A stretch of DNA of 64,000 nucleotides from assembly GCF_003334855.1 (NCBI RefSeq), contig NZ_QOWE01000024.1, forward strand, positions 82,162-146,161, in the 5' to 3' direction. The stretch is from Larkinella punicea. Its GTDB lineage: Bacteria > Bacteroidota > Bacteroidia > Cytophagales > Spirosomataceae. The translations under genes and the position numbers were made by a program. Position 1 is the stretch's first letter. Every line of letters starts with the position of its first letter. Below the pieces are notes generated by a model. It saw only the letters and a list, made by a program, of their open reading frames with translations, made no database searches and had not been told where the DNA came from. Positions 1 through 8,295 of this stretch are shown here, piece by piece.

Positions 1-1
1 C

Positions 2-805
2 CGGGCGACGGATTTTCTGGTGCCGGGCAAAGGCAAGCTGACGATGAAGTTCGAAGGCGAAGACGGAACCGTGCAGGAATACGAAGTGTACCAGTTCCAG
101 GGGCCGGGTGTGGCCATGGGCATGTACAACGTGGACGAGTCCATCCGGGGTTTTGCCCATGCGTGTTTCAACATGGCGTTGCAGAAAAACTGGCCGCTGT
201 ACCTGTCGACCAAAAACACGATCCTGAAAAAATACGACGGACGTTTCAAGGATATTTTCCAGGAAATTTACGAAGCTGAATTCAAGGCGAAAGGCGTTCA
301 CTACGAACACCGCCTGATCGACGACATGGTGGCATCGGCCCTGAAATGGGAAGGTAACTTTGTGTGGGCCTGTAAGAACTACGATGGCGACGTTCAGTCG
401 GATACCGTAGCCCAGGGTTTCGGATCACTCGGTTTGATGACGTCCGTGCTGGTGACGCCCGACGGCAAAACGATGGAAGCGGAAGCGGCTCACGGAACGG
501 TAACGCGCCACTACCGCGAACACCAGAAAGGCAACCCGACTTCGACCAACCCGATTGCTTCGATCTTTGCCTGGACGCGCGGTCTGGCTTTCCGGGGTAA
601 ACTGGACGGCAACCAGGCGCTGATCGACTTCAGCCTGGCCCTGGAAGAAGTGTGTGTCGAAACCGTTGAAAGCGGAAAAATGACGAAAGATCTGGCGTTG
701 TCGGCGTTCCCGAGCGGCACCAAACTCGTCGCTGGCGAACACTACCTCAATACCGAAGATTTCCTGGAAGCACTGGATCAGAATCTGAAAGTGAAACTGG
801 GTTAA
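2..805 (+). CDS. icd: NADP-dependent isocitrate dehydrogenase, C-terminal part (5' end outside window)
   Basis: Oxidatively decarboxylates isocitrate to 2-oxoglutarate in the TCA cycle (cytoplasm). The reading frame is already open at base 2, so the gene begins upstream; 267 codons are visible against about 400 for the family. Family hallmarks seen: [30 protein letters not shown], the NYDGDVQSD metal-binding stretch, GSLGLMTS and the [12 protein letters not shown] segment that contacts NADP. This is the eukaryotic-like dimeric type rather than the E. coli type. A GTG at 20 lies inside the conserved region and is not a start. The gene ends 20 bp before a 40-bp-arm palindrome that probably ends transcription. 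Very sure of identity. Confidence 0.95.
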   Translation, partial: RATDFLVPGKGKLTMKFEGEDGTVQEYEVYQFQGPGVAMGMYNVDESIRGFAHACFNMALQKNWPLYLSTKNTILKKYDGRFKDIFQEIYEAEFKAKGVHYEHRLIDDMVASALKWEGNFVWACKNYDGDVQSDTVAQGFGSLGLMTSVLVTPDGKTMEAEAAHGTVTRHYREHQKGNPTSTNPIASIFAWTRGLAFRGKLDGNQALIDFSLALEEVCVETVESGKMTKDLALSAFPSGTKLVAGEHYLNTEDFLEALDQNLKVKLG

Positions 806-824
806 TTGTTAGGGTAAAGCGAAA

Positions 825-907
825 GCGAAATAGAAATAGAAATAAAAATAGACCTGTCAGGTTTCAAAAACCTGACAGGTCTATTTTTATTTCTATTTCT
901 ATTTCGC
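825..907. repeat. Perfect long inverted repeat (40-bp arms, 3-nt loop)
   Basis: Arms 825-864 and 868-907 are exact reverse complements around the loop caa. The inner part reads ACCTGTCAGGTTT; the outer part is a low-complexity run of GAAATA-like units. It sits between two genes on the same strand and would make a very stable RNA hairpin, so it may terminate icd transcription; it may equally be a copy of a dispersed palindromic element. Confidence 0.9.
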
Positions 908-991
908 TTGTTTCGTCTGGTGCTGACAACGCCAGGTTTTGTAATTTCCCGGCCTGCACAATCCCGGTATCATTCCTTTAGCATCCTCCCT

Positions 992-2245
992 ATGAAAACA
1001 AACACCGCTACCTGTCTTGTCCTGTGGCTGCTGCTGGCGACGATAGCCAATCCTGGTTTTGCGCAGAAAAAAACCGTTGTTAAAAAAGCCCCGTTGCTGA
1101 CTGATCGTCAGCGCTGGCTGGCCGAAATGGACAAAATGGTTCGCCCGGTTTTGCGGAGTCTGGCGCACGACAGCCTCCGCCTTGTGATGCCCCAGATCAC
1201 CTCCCAACGGGTCGACAACAAGGCGCAGCGGATTCAGGTGCAGTATCTGGAAGTGCTGGGTCGGGTGCTGAGCGGCATGGCACCCTGGCTGCAAGGGGAA
1301 GGTGGAACGGCGGAAGAGGTGGCCCTGCGCAACCAATACCGGCAGTGGACATTGCAAGGGCTGTCGAACGCGCTGGATTCGACGAAGAACGATTACATGC
1401 GGTTCGATGTGGCCGCCCAGCAACTCGTCGATGCTTCGTTTCTGGCTTTTGCGTTCGTAAGGGCGCCCTGGCTCTGGGAAAATCTGGATGTAACCACTAG
1501 AAATCGACTGGTCAACGGATTTAAAACAACCCGCCGATACCGCCCCGGTTTCTCGAACTGGCTGCTTTTTTCGGCGATGACCGAAGCTTTTTTTTGTAAA
1601 TACGGCTACGAATGGGACCCCATGCGCGTCGATTATGCCCTGCAACAACTGGAGCAGTGGTATGTGGGGGATGGGATGTATTCCGACGGCACGCACTTTG
1701 CGTTCGACTACTACAACAGCTACGTCATGCAGCCCTATCTGGCCACCATTACCGGGATTATCAACGGGAAAAACGGGTCGTACAAAGACATGACGCTGAA
1801 AATAAAGAAGCGCAATGAACGCTATGCCGTGATTCAGGAGCGATTGATCAATTCGGATGGCACCTTTCCCGCAACGGGCCGTTCGATCATTTATCGGGGA
1901 GCGGCTTTTCACCACCTCGCAGACATGGCCTGGCGCAAAGCCCTGCCCGAACAACTGAAACCGGCCCAGGTTCGCGGTGCCCTGACGGCGGTTTTGACAA
2001 AAACGCTGGAGAGCCCTTCGACTTACCGCAACGGCTGGCTGACCCTCGGTTTGTATGGATCACAACCCGACATTGCCGACGTTTACAACAACCAGGGCAG
2101 TCCGTACCTCTGCACCGCCCTTTTTCTGCCGCTCGGTTTGCCCGATTCCGACCCGTTCTGGGCCGATGCGCCGGTCAAATGGAGTTCACAGCGCATCTGG
2201 AGTGGCGACGATTTCCCCAATGATCATAGCGTTGATTTGAGATAG
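992..2245 (+). CDS. Secreted DUF2264 family protein
   Basis: 417 codons. ATG 992 is chosen because it gives a clean signal peptide (basic MKTNT, then a hydrophobic stretch, then an NPGFAQ cleavage region); the longer TTG frame from 908 starts inside the preceding hairpin. The mature part is all-helical in appearance with WxQGEGG, FSNWLLFSAMTEAFF and YVGDGMYSDGTHFAFDYYNSYV, typical of DUF2264. Members often sit near polysaccharide-degradation genes and are thought to have an (alpha/alpha)6 barrel related to lyases and hydrolases; the substrate is not predictable here. Exported to the periplasm. No partner gene is adjacent. Confidence 0.85.
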   Translation: MKTNTATCLVLWLLLATIANPGFAQKKTVVKKAPLLTDRQRWLAEMDKMVRPVLRSLAHDSLRLVMPQITSQRVDNKAQRIQVQYLEVLGRVLSGMAPWLQGEGGTAEEVALRNQYRQWTLQGLSNALDSTKNDYMRFDVAAQQLVDASFLAFAFVRAPWLWENLDVTTRNRLVNGFKTTRRYRPGFSNWLLFSAMTEAFFCKYGYEWDPMRVDYALQQLEQWYVGDGMYSDGTHFAFDYYNSYVMQPYLATITGIINGKNGSYKDMTLKIKKRNERYAVIQERLINSDGTFPATGRSIIYRGAAFHHLADMAWRKALPEQLKPAQVRGALTAVLTKTLESPSTYRNGWLTLGLYGSQPDIADVYNNQGSPYLCTALFLPLGLPDSDPFWADAPVKWSSQRIWSGDDFPNDHSVDLR

Positions 2246-2322
2246 ACCCCTAATCCCCTGAAGGGGACTTTTCGCGTCATAAGTGAGCGGTGTCCAAGTC
2301 CCCTTTAGGGGATTTAGGGGTT
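2246..2322. repeat. Imperfect inverted repeat built on ACCCCTAAATCCCCT / AAGGGGACTT
   Basis: Left arm 2246-2270 and right arm 2296-2322 match as reverse complements except for a one-base gap and a substitution. Each arm also contains its own small hairpin (CCCCTgaAGGGG; CCCCTttAGGGG). It lies between the convergent DUF2264 and YgiQ genes. The nested form suggests a REP-type dispersed element that may double as a terminator. Confidence 0.75.
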
Positions 2323-2352
2323 ATTCAAATGGCTAGAAGCCTCAAAACCGTT

Positions 2353-4242
2353 TTACTTCCGCTTCCGCCCGTTGTAATTCCCGGTATACTTGTTGGTACT
2401 TTCCTTTTTGGCACTTCCCAAAAGCCGTTCGAGCAAATCCGGGCGGTTGAGTTTGGTCAGCCGGTCGCGAATCCAGTTTTTGTATTCCGGTTTGTACCAA
2501 AAGAAATAGTTATTCTGGTTCTTTTTTTCTTCCCGGGTTTTCGCGGTTTTCACCGGTTTCAGCGTGTAGGGATGAACCCCGGAATAATAGATCACTTCGG
2601 CCACCGTCATCGGTGTGGGCGTAAAGTCCTGAACCTGTTCGAGTTGGAAGCCGAGGTCTTTGGTTTCTGCCGCCAGGTTGGCCATATCCTGTTCCTCGCA
2701 GCCGGGGTGCGACGAAATGAAGTAGGGAATCAGTGGCTGCTTGAGGTTGAATTTTTCCTGAATCTTGTCGTATTTCTCCTTAAAGAGTTTGAAATACTTG
2801 AACGACGGTTTTCGCATCACCCGCAGCGTATCGTCGGACGTGTGCTCGGGGGCAACCTTCAACCGACCCGACACGTGGCGCGTAACGAGTTGCTCCATGT
2901 ATTCGTCGTGGTTGCCATCCTGATTGTTTTTATTAAAATCATCGACCAGCAAATCGTAGCGTACGCCCGAACCCACAAAGGCCTTTTTGATGGCGGGGTG
3001 GGCGTCGACTTTGCGATACAGCTCCGTCATCGGCTTGTGCGACGTATCGAGGTTCGAACAAATCACCGGGTGAATGCAACTCGGGCTCTGGCACCGGGCG
3101 CAGATCGACTCGTCTTTGCCCTTCATCTTGTACATGTTGGCCGATGGCCCGCCCAAATCCGAAATGTATCCTTTGAACTCGGGATGCTTCGTAATTTCTT
3201 CGACTTCTTTCAGAACCGACTTTTCGCTCCGGGAAGCAACAAACTTGCCCTGGTGCGCCGAAATGGTGCAGAAACTACAGCCGCCAAAACAGCCCCGGTG
3301 CATGTTGACCGAGAACTTGATCATTTCGTAGGAAGGAATCGGCCCCCGCTTTTTGTATTTCGGGTGCGGCAGGCGGGTGTAGGGTAAATCGAACGACTGG
3401 TCGATTTCGGCTTCTTCCATCGTCTTGAACGGCGGATTGATCACCAGAACCTGGTCGCCGACTTTCTGGAGAATCCGGTTGGCCTGCCACTTGTTCGACT
3501 CCACCTCCACAATTTTGAAGTTGGCCGCGTACTTGATTTTATCTTCCAGACAAACCTCGTGGCTCGCCAGTTCAACTGAACTCCACGCATTATAATCCTG
3601 TAGTTCAGTCCTGGCATCGTGCAGAAAAGCCACCTGATTGATGTTCCGCATCGAAGAAAACGGCACACCCTGCCGCGCCAGTTTCAGGATTTCACGCAGG
3701 GGTTGCTCGCCCATGCCGTACACCAGCATATCGGCCCCGGCATCCACCAGAATCGACGGCATCAGCTTGTCCTGCCAGTAATCGTAATGGGTTACCCGAC
3801 GCAACGAAGCCTCGATGCCGCCGAGCAAAACCGGCACATCGGGGTAGATTTCTTTCAGAATTTTGGTATACACAATGGTGGCATAGTCGGGTCGGAAACC
3901 CGCTTCTCCGCCGGGCGTGTAGGAGTCGTTGGAGCGCAGGCGTTTGTTGGCCGTATAGTGGTTGACCATCGAATCCATACAACCCGCCGTCACGCCAAAG
4001 AAGTATTTGGGCTTGCCAAACTTCCGGAAATCGCGCAGGTCGTCTTTCCAGTTGGGTTGGGCAATAATGGCGACCCGAAAGCCTTCACTTTCCATGATGC
4101 GGCCAATCACGGCGGTTCCAAACGCCGGGTGGTCTACGTAGGCGTCCCCTGAAACAAGCACAATATCAACTTCATCCCAGCCTCTTTTTTCGACTTCTTT
4201 CATCGTCAGAGGCAACCAGTCTGTCAGGGGTCTTTCAATCAT
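2353..4242 (-). CDS. YgiQ family radical SAM protein
   Basis: 629 codons from ATG 4242 (a GTG two codons upstream is possible). The N-terminal UPF0313 domain carries PLTDWLP and the VSGDAYVDHPAFG stretch; the radical SAM core has the CxxxCxxC cluster motif at C318, C322 and C325 (GCFGGCSFC), followed by a conserved KGYISDLGGPSANMY segment and a C-terminal DUF3362-like part. Family members are widespread in bacteria; the reaction is not established. Cytoplasmic iron-sulfur enzyme. It stands alone, with convergent neighbours separated by a palindrome. Identity is certain, function unknown. Confidence 0.95.
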   Translation of the reverse strand: MIERPLTDWLPLTMKEVEKRGWDEVDIVLVSGDAYVDHPAFGTAVIGRIMESEGFRVAIIAQPNWKDDLRDFRKFGKPKYFFGVTAGCMDSMVNHYTANKRLRSNDSYTPGGEAGFRPDYATIVYTKILKEIYPDVPVLLGGIEASLRRVTHYDYWQDKLMPSILVDAGADMLVYGMGEQPLREILKLARQGVPFSSMRNINQVAFLHDARTELQDYNAWSSVELASHEVCLEDKIKYAANFKIVEVESNKWQANRILQKVGDQVLVINPPFKTMEEAEIDQSFDLPYTRLPHPKYKKRGPIPSYEMIKFSVNMHRGCFGGCSFCTISAHQGKFVASRSEKSVLKEVEEITKHPEFKGYISDLGGPSANMYKMKGKDESICARCQSPSCIHPVICSNLDTSHKPMTELYRKVDAHPAIKKAFVGSGVRYDLLVDDFNKNNQDGNHDEYMEQLVTRHVSGRLKVAPEHTSDDTLRVMRKPSFKYFKLFKEKYDKIQEKFNLKQPLIPYFISSHPGCEEQDMANLAAETKDLGFQLEQVQDFTPTPMTVAEVIYYSGVHPYTLKPVKTAKTREEKKNQNNYFFWYKPEYKNWIRDRLTKLNRPDLLERLLGSAKKESTNKYTGNYNGRKRK

Positions 4243-4327
4243 GAGCACGTGAATTAGCTATCTCAGAACCATCGAAATTACGAAATAATTCATTCAAAGC
4301 CCTAATCTATCGTGGATTGCAACGGCC

Positions 4328-5632
4328 CTATGGCTTGGCATGCCGCATTTCCAGCCCCACCGACGTCCGGGGTTTGAAACCCGCCCACGGTTCGGTTGTG
4401 GAGGTTTCCGGCAGGTTCAGGTACTTCGCGTAATCAAGTTTCTTGAGGTGAATGCCCAGAAAGGCAGTGACAAAATGCTGATTGATGTTATTGATCCGGC
4501 GTTCGTTCCAGGCCGGTTCCGAAAAATGCTGGTAATCGTCGAGCGGCTGGCCGGGTTTCAGCGTGGCGGCCGGGGGCGGATTGGGGGCCACGTTGTGCCG
4601 GGCGTTGACATAGGTCAGCAAATACCGGTCGGCATTGACGGCTCCGTCGTAAATGGCTTTGATGCCTTTCTCGTAGCCCGAAACGTCGTCTTTGCTGCCG
4701 GCGACAAACAGCGTCGGCCCGGTCAGACCCGCCAGCCCTTCGGCATCCCAAACGCCCCGCTCCATGCCCCAGGGCGCAAACGCCACCGTGGCTTTGATGC
4801 GCGGACCAATCGAGGTTTTGTAGCCGGGATCGCTCAGGGTGCGGGTTTGCAGGGCCGTGCTGCCCCCCGCTAATTGTCCGAAGAATTTGACGGCCTGGGC
4901 GCTATACCCGGCACCCATCACATTAAGTGCGCCGTAGCCACCCATCGAGTAGCCAACCAGGGCGGTATTGTCGGTGTCTACTAAACCGCTCAGAAAACTT
5001 TTGGCGGTTTTAGCACCCAGCCGCGCTATTTCGTTCAGCACAAACAGGTCGTCGAGCGAGCGATTGAGCAAAGTACTCTGAAAACCGGCCAGATCCTGAT
5101 AGGTCGATTCGGTGTGGCCGATGGCGACCACGACGTAGCCTTTCGACGCCAGATTCTCTGTCAGATACGTCAGCAACAGCCGAGACCCCGGATACCCGTG
5201 TGACACAATAACGAGCGGATAGGCTCCTTGAGATCCATCCGGTTCAGCTTCGCGCAAGGCCCGGCCGCCAAACGTAAATGGCACCAGCGGGCGTTTGGGA
5301 TCGTTGGCGCGGCCCAGCGCGTCTTCGTAGGTGACGAGCTGCGGTTTCCCCGCCGGTATTTTGGCGGGATACCAGACTTCCACCGTTAAGGGCCGGTCAT
5401 ACAGCGGACTTTTGCCTTCTTTGGTATGCAGCACATCGACCTGCGCCGTGTGAATCAGTTTTAAGGTTCGAACACCGACGGCGTGGGGGCCGCGCGGGGC
5501 CAGCTCGGGGGCGTCGGGCAGGAGGTCACCGGGCAGAAAGGCGTCGGTGGCTGGCTGAGCGTGGGTCAGAAAGCTGACGCCCAGAAACAGAACGAGGAGC
5601 AGGTTTTTCAAGGTTGGTAGTCGGTTAACCAT
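4328..5632 (-). CDS. Secreted alpha/beta hydrolase (PAF-acetylhydrolase / dienelactone hydrolase-like)
   Basis: 434 codons from ATG 5632, which begins a signal peptide (MVNRLPTLKN, hydrophobic core, cleavage near THAQ); the longer frame to 5701 adds a non-signal leader. Seen: an oxyanion region VIVSHGYPGSR, a nucleophile elbow GYSMGGYG, an acidic stretch VAGSKDDVSGYE and a late ARHN histidine. The N-terminal VEVWYPAKI resembles PAF-acetylhydrolase-like esterases. Periplasmic esterase of unknown substrate. Transcribed away from the ArsC/Spx-like gene. Confidence 0.85.
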   Translation of the reverse strand: MVNRLPTLKNLLLVLFLGVSFLTHAQPATDAFLPGDLLPDAPELAPRGPHAVGVRTLKLIHTAQVDVLHTKEGKSPLYDRPLTVEVWYPAKIPAGKPQLVTYEDALGRANDPKRPLVPFTFGGRALREAEPDGSQGAYPLVIVSHGYPGSRLLLTYLTENLASKGYVVVAIGHTESTYQDLAGFQSTLLNRSLDDLFVLNEIARLGAKTAKSFLSGLVDTDNTALVGYSMGGYGALNVMGAGYSAQAVKFFGQLAGGSTALQTRTLSDPGYKTSIGPRIKATVAFAPWGMERGVWDAEGLAGLTGPTLFVAGSKDDVSGYEKGIKAIYDGAVNADRYLLTYVNARHNVAPNPPPAATLKPGQPLDDYQHFSEPAWNERRINNINQHFVTAFLGIHLKKLDYAKYLNLPETSTTEPWAGFKPRTSVGLEMRHAKP

Positions 5633-5841
5633 AAATCCGGATGTTGTGATGGAACGCTTCGTTTGGGAACTCAAACTGACAGGTGGCAAAGCTTGTTTCA
5701 CGTTGTAAATACTCGTCCGTGAGTTTCTTTATCGTGATCGAAAGAGGAGTATAAAGAATGTAAGCACCGCCGGGCAAACGGAAAGGGGGACGCCCGGCCA
5801 AACTACGCTCCAAAACCGCTGATTCCAACCCGCAAATTCGC

Positions 5842-5849
5842 TACTTTTG
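5842..5849 (+). promoter_or_regulatory. Candidate Bacteroidota -7 box TACTTTTG
   Basis: Exact match to the TAnnTTTG consensus 20 bp before the ATG of the ArsC/Spx-like gene. No convincing -33 TTG at the ideal distance was seen. Confidence 0.45.
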
Positions 5850-5869
5850 CGGCTCAATATACGCCATTC

Positions 5870-6217
5870 ATGTACACCCTCTACGCCATTCCGAATTGCG
5901 ATACCGTGAAAAAAGCCCGCGTCTGGCTGGCTGAACACGGCATTGCGTACCAGTTTCACGATTACAAAAAACAGGGCATCGACCGGAAAACGATTGAACA
6001 CTGGCTGACGCAAAAGCCGTGGGAAGAACTGGTGAACCGCGCCGGAACAACCTGGAAAAAACTGCCCGAGGCCGAAAAACCAACCCGGATGGAAGACGCC
6101 ATTGCGCTGATGATCGACAAGCCGTCGGTGATTCGCCGGCCGCTGATCGAAGCAGAAAATCAGATTATTGCGCTCGGGTTTAAACCGGAAGTCTACGAAA
6201 ATGTGTTCTCAACGTAG
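5870..6217 (+). CDS. ArsC/Spx family (YffB-like) thioredoxin-fold protein
   Basis: 115 codons. The N-terminus MYTLYAIPNCDTVKKARVWL matches the YffB/Spx subgroup: a single Cys (C10) in NCDT instead of CxxC, followed by the FHDYKKQG strand and a C-terminal RRPLIE with the conserved arginines. Family members include arsenate reductases and redox regulators; this subgroup has unproven activity, so an arsenic role should not be assumed. Cytoplasmic. The truncated haemoglobin gene follows after 22 bp, so they may be cotranscribed. Confidence 0.9.
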   Translation: MYTLYAIPNCDTVKKARVWLAEHGIAYQFHDYKKQGIDRKTIEHWLTQKPWEELVNRAGTTWKKLPEAEKPTRMEDAIALMIDKPSVIRRPLIEAENQIIALGFKPEVYENVFST

Positions 6218-6239
6218 TAACGTATAAAACCGGGAGTTG

Positions 6240-6641
6240 ATGAGCAAACGAACGCTGGATTCGCCGGAAGCCATCCGGTTTTTGGTGGATTCATTTTATG
6301 AAAAAGTACAGGCTGACGACTTCATCGGCCCCATTTTTACCGATGTCGCCCACGTCGACTGGGCGAAGCATTTACCCAAAATGTACGCCTTCTGGGAAAA
6401 TATTATTCTGGGCAACGATGCCTACCACGGTCATCCGTTTCGGCCCCATCTGCTCATCAATCAGCAACATACGCTGACCCTCGACCATTTTGAGCGGTGG
6501 CTGAAGCTATTTTCAGAAACGCTTACGGAACATTTTGAGGGAACGAATGCCGAACTAACCCGCCAGCGCGCTACGCAGATTGCCCTGGTCTGGAACCACA
6601 AATTCGAGTACATCAACAACGATTCGCATATGGGCGGCTGA
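6240..6641 (+). CDS. Group III truncated haemoglobin
   Basis: 133 codons from ATG 6240 (a TTG one codon upstream is in frame). Typical of group III 2-on-2 globins: VDSFYEKVQADDFIGPIF, AFWENIILGNDAYHGHPFRPH and DHFERWLKLFSETL. H77 in NQQHTL is the likely proximal haem ligand by position. Such globins bind oxygen or NO and are linked with redox chemistry; the exact role is unknown. The gene directly follows the ArsC/Spx-like gene and its stop codon enters a cluster of hairpins. Confidence 0.92.
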   Translation: MSKRTLDSPEAIRFLVDSFYEKVQADDFIGPIFTDVAHVDWAKHLPKMYAFWENIILGNDAYHGHPFRPHLLINQQHTLTLDHFERWLKLFSETLTEHFEGTNAELTRQRATQIALVWNHKFEYINNDSHMGG

Positions 6642-6752
6642 TCGAGATTTGCAATCTCGATCCCCTCTGTCGCGGACTTGTAATCCGCAGCATCTATCAC
6701 CTACTGCGGATTGCAAATCCGCGACAGAGGGGGTTCAGATTGCAAATCTGAA
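6641..6752. repeat. Cluster of four small palindromes inside a larger inverted repeat
   Basis: Four hairpins with similar cores: ATCGAGATTTGCAATCTCGAT (6641-6661), CGGACTTGTAATCCG (6672-6686), CGGATTGCAAATCCG (6706-6720) and TTCAGATTGCAAATCTGAA (6734-6752). The middle two are enclosed by CCCCTCTGTCGCGGA (6662-6676) pairing with TCCGCGACAGAGGGG (6719-6733). It reads as a REP-like composite element between two same-strand genes. Confidence 0.8.
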
Positions 6753-6804
6753 CCAGCACAACCCGACAAATTTGAACCAGCCACCCGTAATTTTAGAAAA
6801 CACA

Positions 6805-7452
6805 ATGCGCCTGAAAAGGCTCTTCAGCAAGGTTGCCACCGGGATAGGGTATTTCCTGATTTTCGGGGTGGCACTCTATGCCCTGGCCTATTTTCTGCCG
6901 GGCTACCAACCCGGTTTTCTCACCAGCAAGCCGTTGGGCAACCTGTTCTGGCGAACGGTCTTTTTTACACACGTTGGTCTGGGTGCTGTTGCGCTGAGCC
7001 TGGGGCCGTTTCAATTTTCCCGCCAACTCCGCCAGCGCCGGGTCGGGTTACACCGGCGACTGGGAAAACTCTACGTGTTCAGCATCCTTATTGCGAGCGT
7101 GGCCGCATTTTGCGCAGCCTGGTTTGCCAGCACGGGCTGGGTGGCGGCTGTGGGTTTTGCGGGGTTGGCCATCGCCTGGTTTTACACGACATTTCGCGCT
7201 TACCGGGCGATTCGCCAGGGCCAGATTCGCAGCCATCAGGAATGGATGATGCGCAGTTATGCCACCACCCTGTCGGCGGTGACACTCCGAATCATTTTAC
7301 CCGTCGAACTAGCGGTTTTTCAACTGCCGTTTTCAATGGCGTATCCCATTGTCGCCTGGTTGTGCTGGATCCCGAATCTGATTTTTGTGGAATGGTGGCT
7401 ATTGCGAAGAAATCGGGTAAAACCGCCGATGCTGCCTGGAATGGCTAAATGA
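6805..7452 (+). CDS. DUF2306 family integral membrane protein
   Basis: 215 codons from ATG 6805. The frame is open back to 6580, but that leader translates the palindrome cluster and is rejected as start. Seen: about seven hydrophobic segments, GLGAVALSLGPFQF, the LHRRLGKLYVF turn typical of DUF2306, and RSHQEWMMRSYATTLSAVTLR late in the protein. Inner membrane; function of the family is unknown. Convergent with the DUF2256 gene, only 8 bp apart. Confidence 0.85.
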   Translation: MRLKRLFSKVATGIGYFLIFGVALYALAYFLPGYQPGFLTSKPLGNLFWRTVFFTHVGLGAVALSLGPFQFSRQLRQRRVGLHRRLGKLYVFSILIASVAAFCAAWFASTGWVAAVGFAGLAIAWFYTTFRAYRAIRQGQIRSHQEWMMRSYATTLSAVTLRIILPVELAVFQLPFSMAYPIVAWLCWIPNLIFVEWWLLRRNRVKPPMLPGMAK

Positions 7453-7460
7453 GCAGCGTT

Positions 7461-7601
7461 CTATAACCCGGTATTTTTGTTTCGCCGGCATCGTTCACTG
7501 CAATATTTCACCTCGCTCCAGACGGTTTCCCATTTTTTTCGCCAGCTAAACGGCCTTCCACAGACCACGCAGATTTTTGTGGGTAAATCCTGCTTTTTCA
7601 T
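7461..7601 (-). CDS. DUF2256 small cysteine-rich protein
   Basis: 46 codons, ATG complement at 7599-7601 and TAG at 7461-7463. The translation carries [15 protein letters not shown] then KYCSERCRR, i.e. two CxxC/CxxxC pairs that probably bind zinc, with the FxWRKKW signature of DUF2256. It begins immediately after the stop codon of the flavin reductase gene on the same strand, so the two form an operon. Function unknown; the family is often next to flavoprotein or photolyase genes. Basic, cytoplasmic. Confidence 0.88.
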   Translation of the reverse strand: MKKQDLPTKICVVCGRPFSWRKKWETVWSEVKYCSERCRRNKNTGL

Positions 7602-8246
7602 CTATTCCTTTTCTCCGGAAAAATCGGGCAGCGACTGCGGGCGGGCATACGGAAACTGGGCGAACTTGGCCAGTTTGTAATAGCTGTTCAAGCCCGAAAT
7701 GCCCACATCGTCAACGTGGCTGAGGTCGATATGCCCCTGCTCATCGACGGCGTCGTCCGGCACGATCAACTGCTCGATTTCGCCGATGATCAACATCGTG
7801 TTGTTGGCTTCAATCGGAATGCCCTGCAAAAACTTCAGGCCCAGTTTCAACTTGCTTTCTTTTACAAAAGGCGCTTTAAAACCGGAAAGGTATTCTTCCG
7901 TAAAGCGGCATTTGTCAAACTCCGACTCGTATCGTCTGAATTTGGCGGAGGTGTAATGCGCCTGTTCCGCAAACGATTCGTGAACGTGGTTGATGGTGTA
8001 AAAACCGGTTTCGAGAATGTTTTCGTAGGTATGCTGACCCGCTTCCCGATCGGGACGCAGGATGAACCCCAGCAGGGCGGGATTGCTCCCCAAATGAATC
8101 ACCGAACTGAAAATGGCCAGATTGGACTGGCCCTCGTTCGAAACCGATCCGATGAGGTTGGCCGGTTTGATGCCGGTGACGGAGTTGATGATATTCAGAC
8201 GTTTGATTCGTTCGGTGGTTTCAAGGTCTGCTTTGGTCAGGTGCAT
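7602..8246 (-). CDS. Flavin reductase family (FMN-binding split barrel) protein
   Basis: 214 codons. Starts MHLTKADLETT; the early GIKPANLIGSV, SNLAIFSSVIHLGSNPALLGF and RPDREAGQHTYENILETGFYTIN segments match the flavin reductase-like domain that binds FMN in a dimeric split barrel. Members reduce flavin with NAD(P)H or use bound FMN; the substrate is unknown. Cytoplasmic. It is the first gene of a two-gene unit with the DUF2256 gene, which starts at the next base. Confidence 0.88.
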   Translation of the reverse strand: MHLTKADLETTERIKRLNIINSVTGIKPANLIGSVSNEGQSNLAIFSSVIHLGSNPALLGFILRPDREAGQHTYENILETGFYTINHVHESFAEQAHYTSAKFRRYESEFDKCRFTEEYLSGFKAPFVKESKLKLGLKFLQGIPIEANNTMLIIGEIEQLIVPDDAVDEQGHIDLSHVDDVGISGLNSYYKLAKFAQFPYARPQSLPDFSGEKE

Positions 8247-8295
8247 AATCGGTCTGGGTTTTAAAGTCTTTTAAAATAGAAATGGAGAAGAGTGG

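Noticed and set aside
899..1954. Long reading frame on the - strand opposite the DUF2264 gene
   Set aside because: It has no recognisable domain and mirrors the codon pattern of the real gene, which has a signal peptide and family motifs.
2290..3387. Long rightward frame across the YgiQ gene
   Set aside because: Antisense shadow of a strongly conserved radical SAM gene.
6580..6804. 75-codon N-terminal extension of the DUF2306 protein
   Set aside because: It translates a cluster of palindromes; ATG 6805 begins the membrane protein.
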